Assembly: GCA_029941885.1 (NCBI GenBank)
Contig: JAPYTP010000003.1
Coordinates: 47,653-93,588 of the forward strand
Reading direction: 5' to 3'
Length of the DNA stretch: 45,936 nt
Source of the DNA: Myxococcota bacterium
GTDB lineage: Bacteria; Myxococcota_A; UBA9160; UBA4427
In this document: positions 1-6,805 of the stretch, piece after piece
Numbering within the stretch: the first letter of the stretch is position 1
Layout: every line of letters begins with the position of its first letter
Program-made: the position numbers and the translations under genes
Notes under the pieces: generated by a model
Databases searched by the model: none
What the model saw: only the letters and a program-made list of their open reading frames with translations
Told to the model about the DNA's origin: nothing

Positions 1-30
1 TCGGCATCGGCATCGGCATCGGCATCGGCG
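1..30. repeat. Hexanucleotide tandem repeat (TCGGCA)n
   Basis: Four perfect TCGGCA units followed by a degenerate unit start at the window edge, so the true copy number is unknown. On the minus strand the repeat encodes alternating Pro-Met at the truncated end of the membrane protein. A six-base unit changes length without changing frame. Confidence 0.8.
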
Positions 31-700
31 CGGGGGCGACTCCCGACATCGATTCGGGGTGCTCCACGAAGGAGGTCTGCATCGGGTCCAACCGGCCGAG
101 ATCGGCGAATGGCTCCGTTTCCGTCCATTCTGCCAGATGCGTCGAGATGCCCTCCTGCGACTCGAGAAGCCCTGAGAGCAGGGGGTATTGGACGCCGATC
201 GAGACCGCAGCGACGAGGAGTGCGATCACGGGGCCGAGCTTGTGGGGGCCGGCCCAACCGTCGTGGAACGCCATGATCGGATAGACGAAGAAACTGATTC
301 CGGGCACGCCGACCAGCAATCCGAACCAGCCCGGGAGATTCCTTGCGGCAGCGGTGTTCCAGGAGATTCGAGCCAGATAGACAGAACACAGCACGACCGA
401 AAAGACGAGGCCGCAGGCGAAGAGGACCCCGCCGAGACCGTCCCCGAGAAATTGAGCGCTGAAATAGAGCACGGCATTCGCGACCACGAGCGCGAGGGTC
501 CCGACGAGGCAACGCAGCAGGGAGCTGCCACCGACAGCCAGGACCGGGATGACCTGGAGAATCGGAATCCAGGCGAGGATCTCCATCGTGTTGCCATGGC
601 CCGTCTTGCGAGCGACTACGGAGACGGAATGGGCCGCGATCGCGTAGGCGAGGCCCGAGACGATGAAGATTCCGAGCATGATGAGGCCGATTGCTTCCAT
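1..700 (-). CDS. Partial multi-pass membrane protein, C-terminus beyond the window
   Basis: An open frame starts at the ATG complementary to 698-700 and reads without a stop to the window edge (about 233 codons), so only the N-terminal part is visible. The translation begins MEAIGLIMLGIFIVSG and has about six hydrophobic segments, one of them containing AWIPILQVIP. That style resembles DUF5684-like small membrane proteins, but I do not recognise the family with certainty. The visible end is hydrophilic and then becomes a Pro-Met repeat (APAPMPMPMPMP) encoded by the hexanucleotide at positions 1-30. It is divergent from the porin operon and shares the Fur-box intergenic region. The ribosome binding site is weak. 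Function unknown. Confidence 0.6.
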   Translation of the reverse strand, partial: MEAIGLIMLGIFIVSGLAYAIAAHSVSVVARKTGHGNTMEILAWIPILQVIPVLAVGGSSLLRCLVGTLALVVANAVLYFSAQFLGDGLGGVLFACGLVFSVVLCSVYLARISWNTAAARNLPGWFGLLVGVPGISFFVYPIMAFHDGWAGPHKLGPVIALLVAAVSIGVQYPLLSGLLESQEGISTHLAEWTETEPFADLGRLDPMQTSFVEHPESMSGVAPAPMPMPMPMP

Positions 701-790
701 GGCGACTGCATCGGAGGATCGGAGACTGGAGTTAAATCACCCCACAATAGATCGAGAATCGTCTGAAGTGCTCTCCAAATCTGTTGAAAA

Positions 791-838
791 TGAAAACTGT
801 TTTCGTTAAAACCTGATTCTTATTGAAAATCATTTTCA
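791..838 (+). promoter_or_regulatory. Two Fur-box-like palindromes upstream of the porin operon
   Basis: Positions 824-838 read TGAAAATCATTTTCA, a perfect 7-1-7 inverted repeat of the form used by the ferric uptake regulator Fur. Positions 791-805 read TGAAAACTGTTTTCG, the same 7-1-7 layout with one mismatch. The flanks are AT-rich in otherwise GC-rich DNA. The boxes lie 38-85 bases upstream of the porin start at 876 and could also act on the divergent gene starting at 700. Repression under iron sufficiency is inferred from the motif. Confidence 0.75.
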
Positions 839-875
839 TTTGAAACTTGATTGAAAGCGAATGCGGGAGAGATCG

Positions 876-2258
876 ATGAAGAGCGCAATGAGGGTCCGGG
901 TCGGTGCGGCATGGGCCGTCTTGATGGTGTGTGTCTTCCTGGCAGGCACCGCGACCAAGGCTGCGGCGGAGGAGCGGGAGCAAAGCGATTCCGAACGCCT
1001 CGCAGAGGTCGAGGAGAAAGTCGAGATCCTCGCCGATGAGGTCGGCCGTTTGGAATCGATCTTCGCGGTGCCGGAAGAGGTCGCACTCGATTCGTTCAGC
1101 GGCTTGGGGCCCGCCGCATCGAAGGTCTACAAGCGCGATCAGGGTCTCTCCCTCGGCGGCTATGGCGAGGTTCGACTGCGGAGCTTCCACAACCAGAACG
1201 AAGACAACGAGGACGACGTCTTCGACGCACTGCGCGCCGTGATCTACGCCGGCTACAAGTTCGATGACAAATGGGTCGTCAACACCGAAATGGAATTCGA
1301 GCACGGGGGCACGGGTGGGAGCGGTTCCGTTTCGACGGAATTCGCGACCGTCGACTATCTCTGGCGCGAAGAGGTCAACGTGCGAGCCGGACTCGTGCTC
1401 GTGCCGATGGGTTTCGTGAACGAGATTCACGAGCCGACCTTCTTCTACGGCGCGGAGCGACCGGAGGTCGAACGTCAGATCCTCCCCTCTACGTGGCGAG
1501 AGAACGGCGCCGGCCTCTTCGGCCGCATCGCGGATCGAATCGACTATCGCTTCTACGTGATCAATGGATTCGACGGCTCTGACTTCAGCAACAAGGGTCT
1601 CCGCGGAGGCCGCCAGAAGGGTAGCAAGGCGCTCTCCAACGATTTTGCCTTCGTGGGTCGAATCGACGTCGACGTCGCTCCGGGATTGCTGGTCGGTGGC
1701 TCGGTGTATACGGGCCAGTCGGGCCAGGAGCAGGACTACACGAGTGAGATCGACGAGTTCGCCCGAGACCTGCCCGATGCGCATACGACGATCTACGAAT
1801 TTCACGCGCAGTACAAGGGACAGGGACTGAGCCTGCGCGGCCTCTTCACGGAAGCCTTCATCGACGAGGCCGCGAGGCTCTCGCGCAACCTGGACAAGGG
1901 ATTCACGGATACCGACATGGGAATGCCCGTCGTACGAGGATTCACGGCCGGCAGCACCGAAGGGATCGCGAACCGAATGCGCGGCTGGTATGTAGAGGGC
2001 GCCTACGACATCCTGCCGCTCTTCTGTGACACGAAAGCGACGCTCGAGCCCTATTTCCGATACGAGTACTACAATACTCAGCAGGACGTTTCGGGCGGCT
2101 ACGCGAAAGACAAGAGCAAGGAAGTCGATCTCTACACGGCCGGACTCCAGTTCAAGCCGATCCCGAACGTCGTGTTCAAACTCGACTATCGACATTTCGA
2201 TCCGACGAATAACGACAAGGCCGATCAGGTTCAGGCGCTCGTTGGGTACGTCTTCTAG
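876..2258 (+). CDS. Outer-membrane porin (phosphate-selective porin O/P-like beta-barrel)
   Basis: Encodes 460 residues. I chose ATG 876 because GGGAGA lies five bases upstream; an in-frame ATG at 861 would place that site inside the gene. Residues 1-31 form a signal peptide ending KAAA. Residues about 38-60 form a short heptad-like coiled coil (ERLAEVEEKVEILADEVGRL), followed by a long region of alternating amphipathic strands (LSLGGYGEVRLRSF, YVEGAYDILP, PYFRYEYYN). The protein ends in GYVF with a terminal Phe, typical of BAM-inserted barrels. This matches the coiled-coil-plus-barrel layout of OprO/OprP-type porins. The Fur boxes upstream and redox genes downstream point to transport of an iron-related substrate rather than phosphate; that is inference. 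Confidence 0.8.
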   Translation: MKSAMRVRVGAAWAVLMVCVFLAGTATKAAAEEREQSDSERLAEVEEKVEILADEVGRLESIFAVPEEVALDSFSGLGPAASKVYKRDQGLSLGGYGEVRLRSFHNQNEDNEDDVFDALRAVIYAGYKFDDKWVVNTEMEFEHGGTGGSGSVSTEFATVDYLWREEVNVRAGLVLVPMGFVNEIHEPTFFYGAERPEVERQILPSTWRENGAGLFGRIADRIDYRFYVINGFDGSDFSNKGLRGGRQKGSKALSNDFAFVGRIDVDVAPGLLVGGSVYTGQSGQEQDYTSEIDEFARDLPDAHTTIYEFHAQYKGQGLSLRGLFTEAFIDEAARLSRNLDKGFTDTDMGMPVVRGFTAGSTEGIANRMRGWYVEGAYDILPLFCDTKATLEPYFRYEYYNTQQDVSGGYAKDKSKEVDLYTAGLQFKPIPNVVFKLDYRHFDPTNNDKADQVQALVGYVF

Positions 2259-2266
2259 GGGCGAAG

Positions 2267-2836
2267 GTGACGCGTCTTCGGTTCGCGATCTCGAGCATTC
2301 TTGCACTCATCGCCCTTCTGGGCGCGGAGGATGCGAGTGCCAAGGTATTCGCGAGCCAGAAGGCGGCCCTTGAGGAGGCCTTCCCGGGCGCGACCCGGAT
2401 CGACCGGGAGACCCGGATTCTGCTCTCGAGGGATCTCGCGAAGATCGAGGCGATCACCCGGGATTCGAATCCACCCAAGGTCGTGGTTCTGCATACCGCC
2501 TGGCGGGATGACGAGCTGCTCGGTTACGCCCATGTCGATGTCCACAACGTTCGCACGAAGCCCGAGGCCTGCTTGATCGTGCTGACTCCGCAGGGTGTCG
2601 TTCGAAGCGTTCGGATCCTCGCCTTTCATGAGCCTCTCGAATATCTGCCAACCGAGCGCTGGTACGGCCAGTTCATCGGCAAGACCACAGGAGACCGGCT
2701 TCGCGTCGGCAGGGACGTACACGGTGTCGCCGGGGCGACGCTTTCAGCGAGGGCGGCAGCGGATGGGGTGCGTCGGATGCTGGCGTATTGGGAGGTGCTC
2801 CTCCGGACGGCTGAAGTCGAAGAGCAGGCCCCCTAG
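2267..2836 (+). CDS. Exported FMN-binding domain protein (flavinylation substrate)
   Basis: Encodes 189 residues. It starts at GTG 2267, eight bases after the porin stop. An N-terminal signal peptide ends near DASA (residue 25). The C-terminal half is an FMN-binding domain of the NqrC/RnfG type with the acceptor loop DVHGVAGATLS. Thr158 of AGAT is the expected site for phosphoester-linked FMN; the usual Ser/Thr before GAT is Ala here. The protein would be a soluble periplasmic one-flavin electron carrier. Its modifying enzyme, an ApbE, is encoded two genes downstream in the same operon. The redox partner is probably the membrane protein encoded next, but this is inferred from order only. Confidence 0.8.
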   Translation: MTRLRFAISSILALIALLGAEDASAKVFASQKAALEEAFPGATRIDRETRILLSRDLAKIEAITRDSNPPKVVVLHTAWRDDELLGYAHVDVHNVRTKPEACLIVLTPQGVVRSVRILAFHEPLEYLPTERWYGQFIGKTTGDRLRVGRDVHGVAGATLSARAAADGVRRMLAYWEVLLRTAEVEEQAP

Positions 2837-2910
2837 ACTCTGCGCCGGAGTCGATTCATGTCGATCCGGAAACACGAAGCCACCGGGACAGCACCGAGAG
2901 GGATTCCGAC

Positions 2911-3444
2911 TTGCGATTCACCGTCACCGGGGAGTGGGACCAGAACCGTCTGCTCCAGGTCGTTGTCGTGCTCTACTGCTTCTTCGTGATCCTCTTGTGG
3001 GCGACCAACTGGATGCTGTATTTCGACTCGATGAACCTGACGACGGCATCGGTCGTCGACCACTATCTTGGCAACGAAGAAGAGTTTCGCGCGCCGCGCA
3101 CCTATCGGGGGATGGTCGAACTCGCGCATTTCCATCTCTTCGCGATGGGGATGCTGATGATGGTGCTTACCCATCTCGCCCTCTTCGTGCCCGTGCGCAC
3201 GGAGTGGAAGATCGCACTCATCGTCGTGCCCTTCTTTTCGGCGCTGGCTTCCGAAGGCGCCGGGTGGCTGGTGCGCTGGGGGGGCGCGGGCTTCGCCTGG
3301 ACCAAGATCGCGGGGATCCTGCTGCTGCAGGGGAGTCTCGCGGCTCTGGTCGCGATTGCGCTCTGGTCCGTCTTCGCGGGTCGGCAGGCTGAGAACTACA
3401 GCGGCCAATCCGAAGAGGACGGTTCCGACGAGGATTGGGGTTGA
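2911..3444 (+). CDS. Four-helix membrane protein of the flavin operon, function unknown
   Basis: Encodes 177 residues, probably starting at TTG 2911 with GAGAGGG upstream. It has four hydrophobic segments (about 14-32, 70-94, 100-116, 132-155) and an acidic tail. The second helix carries AHFHLFAMGMLMMVLTHL, with His73, His75 and His88; His51 lies in the preceding loop. Such spacing could serve haem or quinone binding as in cytochrome-b-like proteins, but no established haem motif was identified. Position between an exported FMN-binding protein and an ApbE makes it the likely membrane electron donor or acceptor for the flavoprotein. The stop overlaps the start of apbE, implying translational coupling. 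I know of no assigned function. Confidence 0.7.
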   Translation: MRFTVTGEWDQNRLLQVVVVLYCFFVILLWATNWMLYFDSMNLTTASVVDHYLGNEEEFRAPRTYRGMVELAHFHLFAMGMLMMVLTHLALFVPVRTEWKIALIVVPFFSALASEGAGWLVRWGGAGFAWTKIAGILLLQGSLAALVAIALWSVFAGRQAENYSGQSEEDGSDEDWG

Positions 3445-4544
3445 GCCCGAGCGGAGGGGGCCCGCTTACGCGAGTCGGTTCGCTCGCGATGATGCTCGTC
3501 GTCACGTCGATCTCGGGATGCGCTCTCTTTGGGCTTTCCTGGGACAGGGTTCCGACCCCCGCTGCTCGGGTCGTCGTCTCCGACGGCTGGCTCGCCATGG
3601 GCACGTTCTTCGAAGTCGAGTTCCGCGTCCGGCCCGACGAGGTCGAGGAGGCAAAGGCCTTTCTCGAATGGGCGCGACACGAGATCGTGCGGCTCGAGAA
3701 GATCTACTCGCGTCACGATCCCGATTCCGAACTGTCCGCACTCAATCGCGACCTCGACCGTGCGGATATCCTGCTTCGCAGCGCGAGGGTGGGCTCGGAG
3801 CTCGAGGATGTGCTCTTCAGTTCGATCGAAGTCTGGGAGAGCAGTGGGGGTGCCTTCGATGTCACGGTCGGTCCTCTGATCGATGTCTTTACCCGCGCAG
3901 CGCAGCGGGGAGCGTGGCCGCCGGTGGAAGAGCTGCGCCGTGCGAAGCGACGCATCGGCAGTGGTCGCCTTCTGATGCCCGGTGATGGGGAACTCGGGAT
4001 CACCGCCCAGGGAATGCGGATCGATCTCGACGGCATCTCGAAAGGGGCCGTGCTCGATCGTCTGCGCGCCCGGCTGAGCGCGGAGCTACCCGGGGTCCCC
4101 GCGCTTCTCAGTTTCGGCGAGAGCAGCATCATCGCGCTGGGCGATCCGGAGCAAACCGAGGGCGATCGGGACGGCGGATGGCTGCTCGAAATCCTCTCCC
4201 GAGATCCCCAGCGCTCTCGGCTCGGAACCATCCGGCTGCGCGACCGGGCCCTGTCGGTCAGCTCGAGTCTCGGCTCGCTACGGGAGATCGCGGGCCAGAC
4301 GATTTCGCACGTCGTCGATCCGCGCACCGGGACCGCTGTCGAAGGGACGGTCGAGGCCGTCGTGGTTGCGGATCGAGCTGCGATCGCAGACGGCTGGAGT
4401 ACCGCGCTGCTCGTGCTCGGGGCGGAGCGAAATGCGATTCGACTGGTCGAAAAGGCGGGTCTCGAAGCGACCGCCTTCGAGTCCACGGGCCGCATCGCAT
4501 TCAGCGAGGGTTGGGATGCACTCACCGCGGCCGCCGAGCGCTAA
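3435..4544 (+). CDS. apbE: FAD:protein FMN transferase, lipoprotein type
   Basis: Encodes 369 residues. ApbE transfers FMN from FAD to Thr in S/T-GAT motifs of extracytosolic proteins. A lipoprotein signal is visible (SISGC, Cys29). Family motifs in order: AMGT (54-57), SRHDPDSELSALN (92-104), FDVTVGPL (131-138), IDLDGISKG (196-204), HVVDPRTG (282-289) and ADGWSTAL, with Asp319 and Thr323 at the usual Mg2+ site. The loop that is normally NIGGE reads SFGES, a mild departure. The start is uncertain: TTG 3435 overlaps the preceding gene by ten bases, and ATG 3489 would still keep the lipobox. It is the last gene of the Fur-box operon and is probably dedicated to the FMN-binding protein two genes upstream. 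It converges with nqrM. Confidence 0.9.
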   Translation: MGLSPSGGGPLTRVGSLAMMLVVTSISGCALFGLSWDRVPTPAARVVVSDGWLAMGTFFEVEFRVRPDEVEEAKAFLEWARHEIVRLEKIYSRHDPDSELSALNRDLDRADILLRSARVGSELEDVLFSSIEVWESSGGAFDVTVGPLIDVFTRAAQRGAWPPVEELRRAKRRIGSGRLLMPGDGELGITAQGMRIDLDGISKGAVLDRLRARLSAELPGVPALLSFGESSIIALGDPEQTEGDRDGGWLLEILSRDPQRSRLGTIRLRDRALSVSSSLGSLREIAGQTISHVVDPRTGTAVEGTVEAVVVADRAAIADGWSTALLVLGAERNAIRLVEKAGLEATAFESTGRIAFSEGWDALTAAAER

Positions 4545-4595
4545 CTCCGCCTGCCACCCGCGGATCCAGCCCCCCGGTCGAATTCGATTCGACCG

Positions 4596-4775
4596 CTAGT
4601 GTGCGCCGTGCTCACCCGCGAGGGCGCAATCCCGGCGGGCCTCTTCGTCACAAGCGCACTCGCGTCCGGTCCCCCCGCAGGAGCCCTTGAGTCGCCGGTC
4701 GGAGAAGATGACACCGACCGCCATCGCGACCATCGCGAGTCCGAAGATCAGGGCTGTGACGAGGAAGGTCTGCAT
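4596..4775 (-). CDS. nqrM: NQR maturation protein NqrM (DUF539 family)
   Basis: A 59-residue gene whose ATG is complementary to 4773-4775 and whose stop is at 4596-4598. It has one N-terminal membrane helix ([21 protein letters not shown]) followed by a Cys-rich tail: LKGSCGG, then ECAC and a further Cys (Cys33, 40, 42, 50). The helix-KGSCGG-CxC architecture is that of NqrM, which is needed to mature Na+-NQR, most likely by delivering iron to the Cys site between NqrD and NqrE. It lies at the distal end of the minus-strand block carrying nqrA-F and apbE, separated from them by four other genes. The small size makes it easy to overlook. Confidence 0.92.
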   Translation of the reverse strand: MQTFLVTALIFGLAMVAMAVGVIFSDRRLKGSCGGTGRECACDEEARRDCALAGEHGAH

Positions 4776-4867
4776 GGGTCTCCGAGGCTGCCCGAGAGGG
4801 GCGGGGCGGGGCGGGCGTGATACAGGCTATCGCGGAACCTCACCTCTCGCCGTGGCCCGGAACCGCT

Positions 4868-5257
4868 TCACCTGGAACGCTCTTCGAGGTAATCGACCAG
4901 GGCCCGGGCGTTGTTGAGTCGCTCTTCCTTGGATGCGAAAAGGATCGTCGTGACGCCCCGTCCGAGTTCGCTTCGAAGTCGTGCAACGCCTTTCGGGGCC
5001 GCGTCGAGTTCCGCGAAATATCTGCTTCGGAACTCGATCTACTTGTCGGGGTCGTGTCGGTAGCACTTCCGCAATTCGGTTGATGGCGTGATGTCCCGGG
5101 CCCAATGGTCGATGGCAACCGTCTCTTTGGTTAGGCCGCGGGGCCACAGTCGATCGATCAGGATCCTTCGACCGTCCGAACGGCCCGCAGGCTCATGGAT
5201 TCGCTTGATCTCGAGACGCAGATTTTCCTCCTTCCCGATGCTCGGTCGCGGAGGCAT
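4868..5257 (-). pseudogene. DUF488-family gene interrupted by one amber codon
   Basis: Read on the minus strand, the frame encodes IKRIHEP, ILIDRLWPRGLTKE and PSTELRKCYRHDPDK, hallmarks of DUF488 (YeaO-like) proteins. It then meets TAG (complement of 5039-5041) and continues in the same frame as IEFRSRYFAEL...TTILFASKEERLNNARALVDYLEE to TGA at 4868-4870. In this family HDP-x-(K/R) is followed by Trp, so a single TGG-to-TAG change explains the break; both halves remain well conserved. Two starts are possible: ATG at 5257, or CTG at 5221 directly behind a strong AAGGAGG. It overlaps the end of the GFA gene upstream. DUF488 function is not established. A sequencing error or amber readthrough is possible. 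Confidence 0.8.
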
Positions 5258-5702
5258 CTGGCTGGGAGGCACCACGGGGAAGGGTGGGAAGCGCGCTCCC
5301 GAGTTCGAACCACGCTGCTCGCTCCTCCGTCCAGATATGCACGACGGGTCGAGTCCCTGGATCATCGAAGAGGCTTCCCAGCCGAAGGATGAGTTCGTCG
5401 TCTCCGTCCCAGGCCGCCAGGATGGGCGAGCCGCAAGCGCCGCAGAAAGATCGCTGTTTGCCCGGGCTCGACTCGTAGCTTTGAATCGATTCTCGGCCAG
5501 CGAGCCACTCGAAGTCGCTCCATGCGACCCGCGCCGTCGTAGCGAAAGCGGCGGCGTGGGATTTTCGGCATGTCCCACAATGACAATGACCGAGGGGGCC
5601 GAGCACACCGGTGATCTGATATCGCACCGCGTTACACAGGCAGCCGCCCCGAAGCGGGCCCCCTCGCAACGGGGTCCGGTCTCGTGGGTTGGGAGCGGGC
5701 AT
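5193..5702 (-). CDS. GFA-family zinc protein (glutathione-dependent formaldehyde-activating enzyme-like)
   Basis: Encodes 169 residues. ATG at 5702 follows AAGGGAG by a good spacing. The family's Cys motifs are all present: GGCLC (Cys21, Cys23), GHCHCGTCRKSH (Cys40, 42, 45) and FCGACGSP (Cys87, Cys90), which bind structural and catalytic zinc. Members include the Paracoccus Gfa enzyme, but most homologues have no tested activity, so a role in formaldehyde handling should not be assumed. The C-terminal 35 residues are low in family similarity and overlap the start of the DUF488 gene. The gene sits in the minus-strand block downstream of the MAPEG gene. Confidence 0.82.
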   Translation of the reverse strand: MPAPNPRDRTPLRGGPLRGGCLCNAVRYQITGVLGPLGHCHCGTCRKSHAAAFATTARVAWSDFEWLAGRESIQSYESSPGKQRSFCGACGSPILAAWDGDDELILRLGSLFDDPGTRPVVHIWTEERAAWFELGSALPTLPRGASQPDASATEHREGGKSASRDQANP

Positions 5703-5784
5703 GAGAACTCCCTTGCCTTCTTGAAACGATTCCGTCTTGCGGCGGACCGACCCCGCGCGTTCTCTACGAGATCGGGTCGGAGGA

Positions 5785-6186
5785 TTAGAAGACGGAGATC
5801 GCCCAGATCGCGGAGACGACAGTGGCGAGCATGCTGCCCATCGTGCCGACCGTTCGCAGGATTCCAAGCGCGCCTTCCCTTCCGAAGCCATAGGCGTGAC
5901 ACCCGCGCGCAACGACGAGGAGCGCTCCCAGGCAGTGGATCGCGGTCCCCGAAACCTTGTTCATCTCGAGGAGCGCGAGCAGGATCAGGACCAGTGGCAC
6001 GGTCTCGACGAAGTTCGCGTGTCGTCGCATCGCGAGGATCAGCTCAGGCTTTCCGCCATCTCCGATCGAGACCCCGTCCGGCCCGCCTCGCAATCGTCCG
6101 GCCATGAACGCGATTACGATGGACATCAATCCCAGTAGGCCAGCGTAGAGTGCGGTGATCGTCGGGATGGGAGTGAACTCGGGCAT
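5785..6186 (-). CDS. MAPEG-family membrane protein
   Basis: Encodes 133 residues with GGAGAT upstream of the ATG. Four hydrophobic segments are seen. The loop and second helix GKPELILAMRRHANFVETVPLVLILLALLE contains the RxHxNxxE signature (RRHANFVE) of the bacterial MAPEG superfamily (membrane-associated proteins in eicosanoid and glutathione metabolism). Bacterial members are inner-membrane proteins, some with glutathione transferase or peroxidase activity, most uncharacterised. The neighbouring GFA gene is also in a glutathione-associated family, but no functional link is shown. Confidence 0.85.
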   Translation of the reverse strand: MPEFTPIPTITALYAGLLGLMSIVIAFMAGRLRGGPDGVSIGDGGKPELILAMRRHANFVETVPLVLILLALLEMNKVSGTAIHCLGALLVVARGCHAYGFGREGALGILRTVGTMGSMLATVVSAIWAISVF

Positions 6187-6348
6187 CGGTGGGATCTCCT
6201 CGGCACTCGAAACAGAGTGCGTTGCGGGTATCCCCGCGAGAGTAGGGCCCCCCGTGCCCTCGGCGCCATGGTGAGATTGGGCGGGGTCAACTCAACATGA
6301 GTCTGACTCCCAACGAAGATCACTCCTGGCTATGTGTCCGCACGCACG

Positions 6349-6729
6349 TCAGCGGGTGACGAGGTCGAGGATTCGCGGTCCGAAGATGAGCACGGCGACG
6401 ACAAGGGCGGCGATCGCTGCGATCAAGACGGCGCCCGCCGCGATGTCCTTGGCGCGCTCGACCTCGGGATGATGTTCGGGAGAGGCGACGTCGCAGAGGG
6501 CCTCGAAAGCGGTGTTGATCGCTTCGAGGCTCCACACGACTGCGATCGTGAGGGTCACGATCAGCCACTCGATCCGGCCGATCTCGAGGGCGACCCCCGA
6601 GAGAACGACGAGGATCGACGCGAGCGCATGGAAGCGGGCATTGGCCTCCGTTCGGAGCATCCGACCGATTCCGCGGAAGGCGAATCGGAAGCTTCGGAGT
6701 CGCTCCGCTAGTCGGACTGGGTCAGCCAT
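6349..6729 (-). CDS. dgkA: Undecaprenol/diacylglycerol kinase (DgkA family)
   Basis: Encodes 126 residues with three membrane helices. The kinase signature is clear: TEANARFH (Glu28, Asn30), then SLEAINTAFEALCD (Glu69, Asn72, Glu76, Asp80) and AKDIAAGAVL (Lys94, Asp95). These residues bind Mg-ATP and lipid in the DgkA/UdpK family. It phosphorylates diacylglycerol or undecaprenol at the inner membrane and thus recycles lipid for membrane or envelope synthesis. Which lipid is used cannot be told from sequence. It lies between apbE and the MAPEG gene on the same strand, with no obvious link to NQR. Confidence 0.9.
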   Translation of the reverse strand: MADPVRLAERLRSFRFAFRGIGRMLRTEANARFHALASILVVLSGVALEIGRIEWLIVTLTIAVVWSLEAINTAFEALCDVASPEHHPEVERAKDIAAGAVLIAAIAALVVAVLIFGPRILDLVTR

Positions 6730-6805
6730 GTTCCTGACACTCTCTCGTTCGTGTGCGTGTCACTGTAGCCGAGCCGGGGTTCGTGAGGGTGGAATCGGGC
6801 GTGTC

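Noticed and set aside
732-2306. 524-codon open frame antisense to the porin
   Set aside because: The plus-strand frame has a signal peptide, barrel strands and a terminal Phe; the antisense frame has no recognisable domain and overlaps the Fur boxes.
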